A stretch of 59,301 bases of DNA from Bacteriovoracaceae bacterium (GTDB taxonomy: Bacteria > Bdellovibrionota > Bacteriovoracia > Bacteriovoracales > Bacteriovoracaceae), in NCBI GenBank assembly GCA_018675575.1, contig JABGXW010000113.1:1-59301 (forward strand). The letters run 5' to 3'. The notes under the pieces are model-generated. The model did no database searches. It saw only the letters and a list, made by a program, of their open reading frames with translations, and was not told where the DNA came from. Below, in pieces: positions 19,701 through 29,137 of the stretch; position 1 is the first letter of the stretch; every line of letters begins with the position of its first letter. The position numbers and the translations under genes are program-made.

Positions 19701-20528
19701 TTGAATCATAGAATCGATATCTTTTTTGAAAATACCTTCATTAGATTTATAAGTATTGGCACTTGTCTGCATATTATCCATTTTGCCATTGACTATCCCC
19801 ATTAGACCGCCAGATCTAATGGATTTATTAATCCCCCCAATGCCTCCATTTAAATTGCGACACGATTGAGAAAAGTTTTTCGCCAGGTTTCCAGCTTTAA
19901 TATCTAGAGCATTACCATTTGATCCTTGAGCAGTACCACCATTTAAAATAGCATTATCTTTTGCCATATCTTCAATCAGACGTTTATTTTCTTCTTTAAA
20001 TAATTGTGTTTCTTTATTAATTCTAGTTTGAAGAGCTGTTAATGCATTGATCTTATCTTTCATCGCAGCTGCAGTTTGTTTCTTGGCCTCATTGATGCAT
20101 TGAAGGCCTTGAGGCCTTGGTGTATTTTGTGCCATAGACATCATTTGTTCAAATAAAGCTTCGTTTTTAACCGCCGCTTGTTGCATACCCATAACCATTC
20201 CAAGTTGCCCTGGACTTGTTACTTGCTTACAAGCATTTTCTGGAATTGTAGATTGGGCCTGAGGTACCTGGCATTGAGGAAAATATCTTGCAGGTCTTAG
20301 TTGAACTTGCATGCCTTGCATCATGGCAGCTTGTTGTTGCATCATCGCTTGTTGTTGCTTTGCTTGTAAAACTTGTCCGCCAATTGCCTGTATCGCCCCG
20401 ATTCCAACTTGAGCGGCCTTATCAAAACCATCTTGTGCTAGGACGCTTGTGGCAATAGGAACAGTAATAAGAGCAAATACCGAGGCATGAACAACAACAG
20501 ATCGAATAATAACTTTTAATATTTTCAT
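16737..20528 (-). CDS. Large exported coiled-coil protein, unknown function
   Basis: A 1263-residue protein with a signal peptide (about 1-31, ending Val-Leu-Ala). A Gln/Met-rich stretch (about 55-75) follows, then long charged, Lys/Ala/Asn-rich segments with heptad character, suggesting extended helical coiled coils. Scattered cysteines (for example in the FPQCQVP, QSCRNL and CGDVERLHDDS blocks) could form disulfides in the periplasm or outside the cell. No catalytic motif is recognised. It heads an operon with a metallopeptidase lipoprotein and a PepSY-like protein. A structural or surface-filament role is possible but not shown. Confidence 0.65.
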   Translation of the reverse strand: MKILKVIIRSVVVHASVFALITVPIATSVLAQDGFDKAAQVGIGAIQAIGGQVLQAKQQQAMMQQQAAMMQGMQVQLRPARYFPQCQVPQAQSTIPENACKQVTSPGQLGMVMGMQQAAVKNEALFEQMMSMAQNTPRPQGLQCINEAKKQTAAAMKDKINALTALQTRINKETQLFKEENKRLIEDMAKDNAILNGGTAQGSNGNALDIKAGNLAKNFSQSCRNLNGGIGGINKSIRSGGLMGIVNGKMDNMQTSANTYKSNEGIFKKDIDSMIQKMTKKMAVDGIDNFKMLATDIRGLNPGIVQEVGKLSQEQAVELNEYKKQVQKDINKLGISYEIPNFDRSFAVDFEEFKAGASNFFQKQYVSECVTGDKDNSIGLNTRDIMKGLRHRGVSGGNALPKYRDALQNILDGDSFIEDKLAAIRALDAKFSKGKSRIEISYTDSGAKEVSTSPYNLYMNTVKACQQKFTQNDTFSTGSRSISMKKKVKRLQGYLNNLKRKHDTFVADAANKISDALINCSGADYKSGPGSCNPEALSPGAKGFSCLAHSTKCASEVNSCYAQVTGFIEEKKKALIGKAQIYNQNLGKLVARQEQLLAAVKTQVLQDANFIKNFFPGANYDFPADLFVKMPELSDANPFGVPLRGKPSLDFLKSLPGNIEKLKNQLVQQTKKIDKVISDYTREQNKAISDNKNKWASLKKSCARAEGAFRKQVAATEKKKQEDFTKKKNELNQFCRKFKQLRDYAPSDGACGDVERLHDDSVNIVAFVNGDVTSQLNAYNKFCQQREESDKVADGFASEGEGKLLSRMCEDADNKWDSVKQKIMKSTMAKLPNGMSKSAVRTYINGGEASPALKSEIASADMTGSLKAVRDLMTLKDNNSDDKKNSLVKSKKQWKKELDDTNVAADTSPTDAIKRINALATNAKNPLKDLISKAKDDLAGMNALESQERLTTLTNALKEATHPRNKPETRSADCNPRTGGLKKSEPGPGYAQEMYALEKKACGIIFIKKSFNDARTNIDNYKAPKKININPVTTQSEEYNSATDAYKEVLSAKTPVSAAVEAARKSLVDAIENNQEHLGDTKSQNDDAMENAIKAFGTDQRALASDVEDISKGLVAPARDLARDKNACDSTAGDPKLTEVCEKISENNNSENDPCQNLESELAVESYKRCIDDDTATCMSTISSEKKDSYSGLTLSRKINSKLLTANRGRGLASSSDWDAIGENSDDACEVTASNGRNFAGFDLGSFDMQTGAAPLGNFGLGQ

Positions 20529-20573
20529 AACTTTCCCATCAGCAATTAACTGGTTTTAAAGTGGCCCTTTTAC

Positions 20574-20605
20574 AAACCTACCTCTTTAGTCTTTTCGGCA
20601 GGTTT
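20574..20605 (-). repeat. Inverted repeat in the leader of the 1263-residue protein gene
   Basis: Arms AAACCTACC (20574-20582) and GGCAGGTTT (20597-20605) can form a 9-bp stem with one G-U pair and a 14-base loop in the minus-strand transcript, 45 bases before the start codon. There is no T tract, so it is not an intrinsic terminator. Confidence 0.35.
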
Positions 20606-20824
20606 GACCTTTGATTTGAGTCCAACATGTCGCATTACTATTTAATTTTATTACTAGACCTACTTTGCCACAATAAAAACCTTCTAGGGACCAAAGAACT
20701 TGGCATATGGCCTTGTTAAGGTAGAATAAATGATGTAATTACAAGGGCTTTGCTGTTATTCGTCATAAAAGGTAAATTGAGACGAAAAAGCGTCTCTGCC
20801 CCATATTTTAGTCACAATTTTGGT

Positions 20825-22495
20825 ATGAAATCACTTAAGTCTAAGAAATTTCACGAAATCAATGCTGGGCCAGTTAGTAGGCTCTCAGCACTTCTAATTG
20901 ATCTTTCTTTAAGTTATGGCCTCTTTTATTATCTTAATTCCTATATAGAATTTAGAGACTTTATCAGTGAATTTTCAGGAATTATTCAGAGTTATTTGGG
21001 CCTTCTCAATAAAAATTTGACTGAGGTTTTTCCGATCCTTATTGTGGTCTATTTACTAGGTCAATTCATACGGTTTTATGGAACACTTATTTTAGGTGTG
21101 TCATTTGGCCAATTGTTGATGGGAATCAGAGGAACCTCTCCTTTTATTTGGAACCGTATAGGTGGAGGTGGTCGAGTCTTCATTGAAACATTTTCTGGTG
21201 CCTTGCTTTTGCTTGATTTACCTCTCTTTTCTGGGAATATCTCTATCAAGGAAAGGCTTTCGATGACACGTTTAATTCGTGTCAAGGGTTTGATTTCTCA
21301 AAAGCTTAGGTTCTTCTTTGTCCCATTATTTTTAGGACTTTCATTTTTTGCGCCTATGTTACAAAATCTCACTCTTATTGATGGGATAACCGTATCCTTT
21401 ACAAAAGAAAAGAGTGAAAAGCTTTCTAACCAAACCAACTTCGATAGTTATAAATATTATCCAAGTAATCGATTTAAGATGAATTCTTTCAGTTCTTTAA
21501 AAAATGGTAGGTTTTTATTACTTCCTTCATTTCAAATTACGAAAAAAGGCAAGAGCAAAAAAATTACACCTTATTTTATTATCTATGACACAAAAAATAA
21601 TGCCGATGGATATTTTAAAATTACAGGTACAGTGCCACTTCTAGATGTAATGCTTGTTGGTATAAAAGGTAATCCTTTATTTAAGTCTAAGTACCCTGAG
21701 CTATTTAAAATATTAAATGAGCAAAGGTCAATTTATGAAAAAAGGCCCTACCAAGAAAAGTATAATAAACGAACCTTAATTAATAAGTTAGCTGGGGAAC
21801 AAATTGAAGATCTGATACAGACTTCCTTCGAATTAAGTTATTCTTCCGTTGCAAAACATTTCTTTAGCAATGGCCCCTTTATTCGTGGCTATGTTGAAGT
21901 CAGAAATCGCTTATTGGGAATTGTTAACAAGGCAGCAACACCTGAAATTGATATCATTCAAATGGGTGCCCATAAATTTCTTAGATTTCAACAAAAGCTA
22001 ATAAAAGATAGGCCCGGACAAAAACCATATTTAGAAACTCTCTTACCAATTTCAACTCATAATGCATTGTTGTTTGAATTTGGATGGAATAAAGACATTC
22101 AAGATGCCATATCGAGAAGAGACTTTAGGGAATCTTTTTTTGGAGTCGTTGACTGGTATTTTGATTATAAAAATGTTTTTAATTATCCTGCTAGACTTGA
22201 AGACTTCAAGTCTGTTCAAATATTAGATTATTTCACGAAATCATCTTTAAAAGAAGGTGAGCAGAGCTTATTAGAAGACTATGTTCATATGTATTATGGA
22301 AATATTTCAAAGCAAGCTATAGATAAAAAAGATAAAAAACTAAAAGGCATAATTATTTCCTGTATTAATAGACTTTACTTAGTTGCTAAAATAAAAAATA
22401 GAGCAAAAAATATTTTTTCTGAAAGTTTTTTTAAAAAACTAAGATTAATAAAACAGTCCCTTCAACTTGACTTAAAAGGCATTAAGAATTTTTGA
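20825..22495 (+). CDS. RDD-like integral membrane protein with long soluble domain
   Basis: The first ~180 residues look like an RDD-family membrane domain: an early Arg in PVSRLSALLIDLSLSYG, several hydrophobic segments and the block GVSFGQLLMGIRG. A further membrane segment follows near residues 190-215. The remaining ~340 residues are soluble, charged and of unknown fold. I used the ATG at 20825, which starts just before the RDD block; an upstream TTG at 20750 is in frame, and neither has a good ribosome-binding site. It overlaps or abuts uppP. The function is unknown. Confidence 0.55.
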   Translation: MKSLKSKKFHEINAGPVSRLSALLIDLSLSYGLFYYLNSYIEFRDFISEFSGIIQSYLGLLNKNLTEVFPILIVVYLLGQFIRFYGTLILGVSFGQLLMGIRGTSPFIWNRIGGGGRVFIETFSGALLLLDLPLFSGNISIKERLSMTRLIRVKGLISQKLRFFFVPLFLGLSFFAPMLQNLTLIDGITVSFTKEKSEKLSNQTNFDSYKYYPSNRFKMNSFSSLKNGRFLLLPSFQITKKGKSKKITPYFIIYDTKNNADGYFKITGTVPLLDVMLVGIKGNPLFKSKYPELFKILNEQRSIYEKRPYQEKYNKRTLINKLAGEQIEDLIQTSFELSYSSVAKHFFSNGPFIRGYVEVRNRLLGIVNKAATPEIDIIQMGAHKFLRFQQKLIKDRPGQKPYLETLLPISTHNALLFEFGWNKDIQDAISRRDFRESFFGVVDWYFDYKNVFNYPARLEDFKSVQILDYFTKSSLKEGEQSLLEDYVHMYYGNISKQAIDKKDKKLKGIIISCINRLYLVAKIKNRAKNIFSESFFKKLRLIKQSLQLDLKGIKNF

Positions 22496-22497
22496 AT

Positions 22498-23307
22498 ATG
22501 GATTATATCTCAGCTTTATATTATGGAATAATTCAAGGGCTAACAGAGTTTCTACCTGTTTCTAGTTCTGCTCACCTTGCGCTTCTACCTAAATTCTTAA
22601 AGATTAATGACCCTGGAATTACTTTTGACTTAGCGATGCATCTAGGTACAGCTTTTGCCATTATTATTTATTTTAGAACAGAAGTCATTTTAATATTAAA
22701 AGAATGTTTTTCTTTATCTTCAAAAGGCCATCAGAAAAACTCACGATCGTATTATACTTTAAACTTATTGATCTCCACCATTGTCACTTTTATTCTAGTC
22801 ATGGTGGGAAAAAAACTTGCTTTTGAATATGGTAGATCAACAAATATTATAGCTATGAATCTATTGGTCTTTGGTATTTTGATGTGGATCTTTGATAGTA
22901 AGGGGACAAGGTCTCAAACAAATTATATGTTTTCTACCGTTGATTTAAAGAAAGCATCATTAATAGGTCTATTCCAGTCTCTGGCCATCTTTCCCGGTGT
23001 CAGTCGTTCTGGTGCTACATTAACTATCTCAAGGGCATTAGGTCTGTCTCGAGAGGAGGCAACACGATTCTCTTTCTTATTATCTTTACCAATTATAATA
23101 GGTGGACTGGTTTTTAAATTACCTGATTTTTTAAATGGTGATTTAGAGTTTGATATTTCAATATGTATATTCGGCATCTTTATATCGTTCGTTGTTGGAA
23201 TTATGACGATACATTTCTTTCTTATTTTTATAAAAAGAATAGGGCTTTGGGTTTTTTCTATCTATAGAATAATCTTTGCTCTTTTACTCATATTTTTACT
23301 TAATTAA
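22498..23307 (+). CDS. uppP: Undecaprenyl-diphosphatase (UppP/BacA)
   Basis: A 269-residue inner-membrane protein with about eight hydrophobic segments. It dephosphorylates undecaprenyl diphosphate to recycle the lipid carrier for peptidoglycan and other envelope polymers. Both family signatures are present: GIIQGLTEFLPVSSSAHL near the N terminus and FPGVSRSGATLT in the second half, with the Glu, Ser and Arg residues needed for catalysis. The ATG at 22498 is used; a TTG at 22492 overlapping the upstream stop codon is possible. Its end overlaps the convergent lipoprotein gene by 4 nt. Confidence 0.96.
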   Translation: MDYISALYYGIIQGLTEFLPVSSSAHLALLPKFLKINDPGITFDLAMHLGTAFAIIIYFRTEVILILKECFSLSSKGHQKNSRSYYTLNLLISTIVTFILVMVGKKLAFEYGRSTNIIAMNLLVFGILMWIFDSKGTRSQTNYMFSTVDLKKASLIGLFQSLAIFPGVSRSGATLTISRALGLSREEATRFSFLLSLPIIIGGLVFKLPDFLNGDLEFDISICIFGIFISFVVGIMTIHFFLIFIKRIGLWVFSIYRIIFALLLIFLLN

Positions 23308-26300
23308 AAGAGTGAACAATCGAGAACTTGAAGTGAACCTGCTGATTGGGCGACAGCTAGAGGTACACAATAAACGTTTGAGTTCCACCTAAGTCCTGCC
23401 TCAAAAAAGTCTGCGAGACCTGAAAAATTATTTGATTGATCGTCACCATCAATAAATCTCTTTATTTTTAAGTTACTAAATTGATCATTATCTCCTTCGT
23501 GACCTACAAATCTTAAGCTAGAATGGGCCACACCTCTGGCAACAACACCTGAATTACAAATATTTTGCGTGCAAGCTAATTGTTCAACTGTACTAGTTGA
23601 AATGATAAATCCTGTTTCATTGTCAAATAATGAATCATCAAGGTTTTTGGCAGCAGATGAAATATATCTATTGTAAAAGAGAGAGACATTGGCATAATCT
23701 GGTAAGGCACAGGTATTTGTTTGGGGGTTGATGACTCCGGTACAACAAATTGATGCGTCTTCAGTAGCTTCTAATATTTCACCAGGTGGTTTACAACATG
23801 AAAAGCTATCTTCTGAAAACCTAGGTATAAATGCATCATCAAAGTTTGTTTCGTCGTGAAGTCCAAATAAATTACCACTATATTCAGCAGAAGCTTCTCT
23901 TGTGGCGTCATTATTGGGTGAAGGTTCAACCCACTTAACTACTTCATTTTGAACCGTACTAACGCTACCGTCTGCTCTATTAAGTCTCTGTTCAAAAGAT
24001 GCAAAAGTACCAACTCCTCCTGCAAGAATTGTTTGATTATCAGGATTGACATTACACAATAATGCATCTTCATTTTCATTTGTGAAACGAATCTGTGGGA
24101 TACCCATTAATTCTAATTTGTTCATGGCGTCAAAAATATCGCTTGCGGCGGCATCTGTCGTAGCTCTGGCGCTACAATCAAAGTCAAAAGGCGAAACTGA
24201 ATTTGCACATGTAAACTGATTTGCTGAACTTGTACCAAAAGGTGCTTGTGCCCAGTTAATACATTTAAAGATCCGTTTGTCGATATTTTGATGTTTTAGG
24301 GGTCCCCATGTATGTCCATTTCCATTTGTAGAATGAAAATTTCTGACCCAATTTCCACTGCAGCAGGTTCTTGAAGCTACATCATTAATTAGTTCCCATT
24401 GCTTTGATGTGGCAATTGTTCTTAGGCCAGCTGTTGAAACTCCCCAATCAGCGACACCATCTCCACTGTCTGTAGCACAGCCGAGTCCAGGGGCCCCACA
24501 TCGATCATCGCCGGGTGCTGAGATGAAAAATGAAGTATCAACCTTATCCATAATTGTAGACATTCTAGAATATCTGTCTGCCTGATTAAGACCAATTTCA
24601 ATGCTAGGAGTGAGAACATTATCTATAACCGTGTGGGGATCTAAAGGTGGAATCGGAGCTAATGGACTGAGATAAGCTGTTCCAATAGAAATATCTTTTC
24701 CTAATTCTCTACAGCATCTATTATTTCTAAGATCGAAATCATCATCATCTGGTTTTAATTCTTGAGAGCAAATAAGTTCTTCTTTCCAAAACTTGATTTC
24801 ATACTTATTTAAAATAGCATCATTAGAGCCATCTTCACTTACAATATTAATTTTACTAGAGATAAAATTATTTGGAGAGCAATCGATTTCTGTAAAACAT
24901 GTAGATCCTGGAGCTCTTAAGCATCTGTTTTTTTGATATACAGGGGAGGTGATTTTTTCAGCATCAAAAATCTTAGTTAAACTTTGTCCAACTAATGCAT
25001 TATCATTAAATATGTTTAAAGCATTAGTTGGCATGGAAAATTGTTTTGCTGGATTTTTTATCGCAAGGTCTGACAAAAGTAGTGAACCACTTGATTTTGC
25101 CACGTAATCTCCAAATGGATCTATAACAGAACAAGAGCTTAGATAATGATCAGATGGCCCAGAACCCGTAGGAGTCATTCCTATTCCGGTAACAACGTCA
25201 CCTAAATGGGAAGCTGATGGAAGCTGGCCATGGGAGTTTCTTATAAGGTCATTATCAGTATTTCTTCCCGGTATACAAATAGCCGATATATTATTATTTG
25301 ATAATCCAGCTTGTGCTTCCACTGGAATTGCTGCTGTACCATTATAATTAAAAGGTCTACCAATAGAGCGGATACCCATTCCAAATTCATCTAAATCTGA
25401 CTCCGCTACAGTAGAACTTGCATTTTGAACTTTTACAGATTTTCCAAAACGAGCAATCTTGTCGTTAAATGTTTCTCTTGGAATGCCATCTACAAACTTC
25501 TCACAATAATTATTTGCACTGCACATATGTAGCCCAGGCTTATTTGTTCCATTGAATGAAAGTGCAGCATTGACAGTATCAAAGTCAGACAAACATGGCG
25601 TGCCTCTACCTCTGTAAACACATCTATTAGTTGAGCCGCTAGCAGTGCCATTAATTAATAATATCTTTTTAATTATTTCAGTTTCTGGGATTTCTAAAGC
25701 ATTTGAGTCAAAAGAGGGCCATTTAGAATTTATATTCGTGACATTTTCACAAACATAATCCCAACCTAATTGACTTACGCAATCAGAATCTTTTGTACAG
25801 ATATGATACTCTTGGCATTCAGCTCCATCGGATTGGAAATCGGTTGTAATTATCGAGCCCGCTCCAGGACTTGTGGAAGAGGCAGAAACTGTAATTGAAT
25901 ATGTTCCCTCTGATGCCAAATCTCCAAATGATTGATTAAGCGCCAAGTATAATTTGTTGGTACTCGCTTTTATGCGTCTTTGATTTCCTACAGCAAACCA
26001 GGCAACACCATCAAAAGAGCCAATCAAAGCGCCATAATCAAATCCAAACCAATCTCTATTAAAACCATTAGCATAAAGAAAATGTTGTGATTGCTGTCTT
26101 TTCAGGCGTTGTTGCTGTCTATCACTGGCAGTGCCGTGACTCCAAGGAAGCATTGCTGGGGGAACAAAACAAGCGCGTCCAAATAATAAATCATCGGCCC
26201 TGTATTTAGGGGTATTAAACTTTGATGACGTAGCAGGATCGGGTCTGTAACCAGAACCAATTGATGTAAAATTATGTGGAAATAACTTTGCTACATTGGT

Positions 26301-28391
26301 GTAATAATCTGTCCCACAGAAAAAACAAGTGCTGAAGACGCCAGTATTTGCGAAAATATCATATGTCTTTCCTTTTTCGACTCTTACTTCAAGCGCAGGT
26401 TTTGCAGAACCTACTTTATTTGTAAGAGAGCCCATGATTTCATTAAATCCAATATATTCTGTTAAGTTGTTTGGTTTTAAAAGGTCGCCGCCGGTATAAA
26501 AAAACTCTACTCCTTCCTGAGGTGGTATCGTTATGTTCAATTCACTTTGAGAAACACCTGTTTCATCAAAATAACGATGTGGAACAGTTTTTGTACTCAT
26601 AAAGACAGTTTGCTGTAAGGGTGGAGGAGGAATATCAGGTGGAGGATATTGACACACATAATCCTCAATTATAGATGTATTTCCTGATTGGTACTGAGGT
26701 TTTAATAAACATCTTGTATCTGCACAATCACACATTTGTTTAATTCTTAATAAAGCATCTTGTCTTGTTGTTAAAACTGGATTGATTGATGTATCGACAA
26801 AAAAAGTAATAATAACCTCTTGTGTATCAAAAACTTGTAGCCCCACACCATCAAATTGTATTTTTGCCGGAGATGTTGCAAGTAAGGTCCACGTTGAACC
26901 TTGAAGCCTTGGAGCATCATCAACCTTAACCTGGATAGTTCTGTTTAAATCGGCATAAAAGGGTAATAAAAATAAATTAGAGGCGGGATAATGATCATCA
27001 ATATCCCCTGTATTTTGTCCTTGAAAATAATGTTTTTTACATTTGGCCAAAGAAGAAGTAATTTGCTCACATGAACCATCGACTTTGAACCTTATTTTTA
27101 AGTTATCATCAGGTGCTGAAACTGATTTAAGATGAGTCATACCAATTCTTAAAGTATCATTTAAGTTATCGTTTCCAATTAAAGAGTTTAAAAGTCCAAT
27201 CTCAACCGTTGGAGATAAAAATGTATTATTCTCGAATAAAACCTCGTCAGCATGGGTGATTCTATCAATCGAGTGTTGAGGGATACCTGTTGTACCTGTA
27301 TATGTTGTAAAAAAAGACCTATCATCAGGACCTGTAAAATAATCATCTGTAAGGTCTGAGCCAACGTCAGGAATAGTTATAGTACAAAGAGACATTTCTC
27401 CCTTTATTGGAATTGTGCATTCATAAAGCTCTTCTTTTTCTAAAAATCTTAAATAAGCTTCCCTTTCTTCGTCAATGTCTGGAATTGCTGTGGGGGTAGC
27501 TCCTGGCGCCACTGAACAAATATGAAAGAAGTTTGGATAGTTATAAATTGCAGCAGGTAGATTTATAATTTCTTGAACTGCCTGAAGATATTCTTGCGAA
27601 GTTATATTAATTCCAGATTTTTGTTGAAGATCGTTGACACATTGCCCGGTTGAGCAACAGTCAAACCCCTTTGCAATACATTCGCCGCTACTAGTACAAG
27701 ATGACCCTATTGGAATTTGGGCAGCAGCACTATTGATCATTCTTAAGTTCATATAACTGATATTAATAAGATCAATTTTTACACCACTTGAATCATGAAT
27801 AGATAAAGGCAGGGAAGTAAATGATGAGACCTGGCAGGTAGGGCATACTGATAAAAAATCATAAGCAATTGTTGCGCCAACATAAAGCGACGTTAACTCT
27901 GTTATGAGTCCTGAGGTTTGACAAAAAGTTTGGTTTAGAGTTTTTGCGTTAGGTCTGATAAGAAAATAATCTTCTCTTGATTGAGTAGCAAAATTATAAA
28001 AGTCTCCTGGACTAGCAGCTGTCACTAATAATTTGTTAGTTGTACTACTTGGAAAGTAAGAAACTAGGCAAGCAACTTTTTCTCTATTATTGTCTAGACC
28101 CAAAAAATTATCGACTTCAGGACCGCGTAGGTAAAAAGAATCGGCGTAATCAACATTTAAACTAAATGTTGAAGAAGACTGTACGGAACCATTTTGGAAA
28201 AAATTTAGTTGTTGAGTAAAGGTTGGCTCTGCGGGAGGATTATTTGGAGAGTTGGCACCTGATTGTTGCGTTGAACTTACACGACTTGAATTTGGAGATT
28301 GAGGCACACATGAACTAACAATTAATAAGAGGAGTACTGTCCAAATTGCACAATCCTTTGCAGTTTTTAAATGAGTTAATTTATTAAACAT
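23304..28391 (-). CDS. Giant cysteine-rich surface lipoprotein, unknown function
   Basis: A 1695-residue predicted lipoprotein with lipobox IVSSC, C28, followed by a Ser/Asn/Pro/Gln-rich linker. The mature protein has many clustered cysteines. Several resemble small disulfide-rich modules of the form C-x(4)-(D/E)-C, for example CTSSGECIAKGFDCC, CTKDSDCVSQ and CFTEIDCSP, reminiscent of cysteine-rich extracellular repeats in predatory and social bacteria. No catalytic motif is recognised. It probably faces the periplasm or outside the cell. It is a single-gene unit preceded by a 311-base gap. Adhesion or prey/surface interaction is speculation from size and Cys content. Confidence 0.65.
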   Translation of the reverse strand: MFNKLTHLKTAKDCAIWTVLLLLIVSSCVPQSPNSSRVSSTQQSGANSPNNPPAEPTFTQQLNFFQNGSVQSSSTFSLNVDYADSFYLRGPEVDNFLGLDNNREKVACLVSYFPSSTTNKLLVTAASPGDFYNFATQSREDYFLIRPNAKTLNQTFCQTSGLITELTSLYVGATIAYDFLSVCPTCQVSSFTSLPLSIHDSSGVKIDLINISYMNLRMINSAAAQIPIGSSCTSSGECIAKGFDCCSTGQCVNDLQQKSGINITSQEYLQAVQEIINLPAAIYNYPNFFHICSVAPGATPTAIPDIDEEREAYLRFLEKEELYECTIPIKGEMSLCTITIPDVGSDLTDDYFTGPDDRSFFTTYTGTTGIPQHSIDRITHADEVLFENNTFLSPTVEIGLLNSLIGNDNLNDTLRIGMTHLKSVSAPDDNLKIRFKVDGSCEQITSSLAKCKKHYFQGQNTGDIDDHYPASNLFLLPFYADLNRTIQVKVDDAPRLQGSTWTLLATSPAKIQFDGVGLQVFDTQEVIITFFVDTSINPVLTTRQDALLRIKQMCDCADTRCLLKPQYQSGNTSIIEDYVCQYPPPDIPPPPLQQTVFMSTKTVPHRYFDETGVSQSELNITIPPQEGVEFFYTGGDLLKPNNLTEYIGFNEIMGSLTNKVGSAKPALEVRVEKGKTYDIFANTGVFSTCFFCGTDYYTNVAKLFPHNFTSIGSGYRPDPATSSKFNTPKYRADDLLFGRACFVPPAMLPWSHGTASDRQQQRLKRQQSQHFLYANGFNRDWFGFDYGALIGSFDGVAWFAVGNQRRIKASTNKLYLALNQSFGDLASEGTYSITVSASSTSPGAGSIITTDFQSDGAECQEYHICTKDSDCVSQLGWDYVCENVTNINSKWPSFDSNALEIPETEIIKKILLINGTASGSTNRCVYRGRGTPCLSDFDTVNAALSFNGTNKPGLHMCSANNYCEKFVDGIPRETFNDKIARFGKSVKVQNASSTVAESDLDEFGMGIRSIGRPFNYNGTAAIPVEAQAGLSNNNISAICIPGRNTDNDLIRNSHGQLPSASHLGDVVTGIGMTPTGSGPSDHYLSSCSVIDPFGDYVAKSSGSLLLSDLAIKNPAKQFSMPTNALNIFNDNALVGQSLTKIFDAEKITSPVYQKNRCLRAPGSTCFTEIDCSPNNFISSKINIVSEDGSNDAILNKYEIKFWKEELICSQELKPDDDDFDLRNNRCCRELGKDISIGTAYLSPLAPIPPLDPHTVIDNVLTPSIEIGLNQADRYSRMSTIMDKVDTSFFISAPGDDRCGAPGLGCATDSGDGVADWGVSTAGLRTIATSKQWELINDVASRTCCSGNWVRNFHSTNGNGHTWGPLKHQNIDKRIFKCINWAQAPFGTSSANQFTCANSVSPFDFDCSARATTDAAASDIFDAMNKLELMGIPQIRFTNENEDALLCNVNPDNQTILAGGVGTFASFEQRLNRADGSVSTVQNEVVKWVEPSPNNDATREASAEYSGNLFGLHDETNFDDAFIPRFSEDSFSCCKPPGEILEATEDASICCTGVINPQTNTCALPDYANVSLFYNRYISSAAKNLDDSLFDNETGFIISTSTVEQLACTQNICNSGVVARGVAHSSLRFVGHEGDNDQFSNLKIKRFIDGDDQSNNFSGLADFFEAGLRWNSNVYCVPLAVAQSAGSLQVLDCSLF

Positions 28392-28702
28392 ATCCCTTGT
28401 TCCTCATATACTTTTCGGGTAAATGATTTCAATCCTTTATCTATTCTATGGACTATTGGGCCTTGAATCTATATTAAAGATACAAGTGTACGTAATTATT
28501 GATAACTTATCAGTGTTTTTGTAGTAAATGAAAGTTCTACTAGGCAAAATTATGGGGCAAGATGCTATCACATTACCGTAAGTTAGCCTTATATTAGGCT
28601 GTTGGGGTTTTGAAAGAGAAGTAATTTATATTTAATATATTCAATAAACTATGAAGTATTGTATAATAACATTTCAACTTTAATTAAATTATAAGGTCCC
28701 CC
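28392..28702. promoter_or_regulatory. Divergent intergenic region with a -10 box
   Basis: This 311-base gap lies between the giant lipoprotein gene (minus) and a small exported protein (plus). On the plus strand TATAAT is at 28662-28667, about 36 bases before AAGG and the ATG at 28703; its -35 (ATTCAA) is poor. A perfect 6-1-6 palindrome TGATAACTTATCA lies at 28500-28512 and could be an operator. The minus-strand promoter was not identified. Confidence 0.4.
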
Positions 28703-29137
28703 ATGAAAGTAATGACATCATTAGTAAAATTTATGTGTTCAAGTTTTCTACTGATTCAACTTTGTTCAGCAGAGACTCCTAGTTCTATTGCAGGACTAGT
28801 AGAAGGAATGAAATTAGACAAACCTAAAATGAGAAAAATGATAGATATTTTAGTCCAAACTGGAAAAATTACAAACGCTCAAGCTGAAAGTGCTAAAAAA
28901 GAATTAGAAAAAATGGATGACAAAAAGTTACAAGAGATAAAAGAGAAGGCTGTTAATAGATTAGATAATGGAATGCATAAAATTCCAGATATGAGAAATA
29001 AAACTAGCGAAGTGCCTAAAAAAGAAGATGAGAACAAAAAGAAAACTGGAGAAGCTCAGAAAAATTCAACATCTTCTGATCCTGACAAAAAACCAAAAGT
29101 GAATCTTATAGAGACATTAGATTACCTCAATAATTGA
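28703..29137 (+). CDS. Small exported Lys-rich protein, unknown
   Basis: A 144-residue protein with a signal peptide (about 1-23, ending Cys-Ser-Ala). The central part (about 35-90) is helical and amphipathic with a pattern of charged residues, and the tail (about 95-130) is Lys/Glu/Ser/Thr-rich and probably disordered. No known motif. AAGG lies six bases before the ATG. Its 3' end overlaps the convergent cinA gene by 21 nt. The codon pattern and upstream signals make it likely to be real, but no function can be assigned. Confidence 0.6.
   Translation: MKVMTSLVKFMCSSFLLIQLCSAETPSSIAGLVEGMKLDKPKMRKMIDILVQTGKITNAQAESAKKELEKMDDKKLQEIKEKAVNRLDNGMHKIPDMRNKTSEVPKKEDENKKKTGEAQKNSTSSDPDKKPKVNLIETLDYLNN

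Noticed and set aside
20574..20605. Cyclic-di-GMP riboswitch-like sequence (GGTCAAACC on the minus strand) before the 1263-residue gene
   Set aside because: Only the short CAAACC block resembles the GEMM class; the second conserved arm and tetraloop receptor are missing. Kept only as an inverted repeat.
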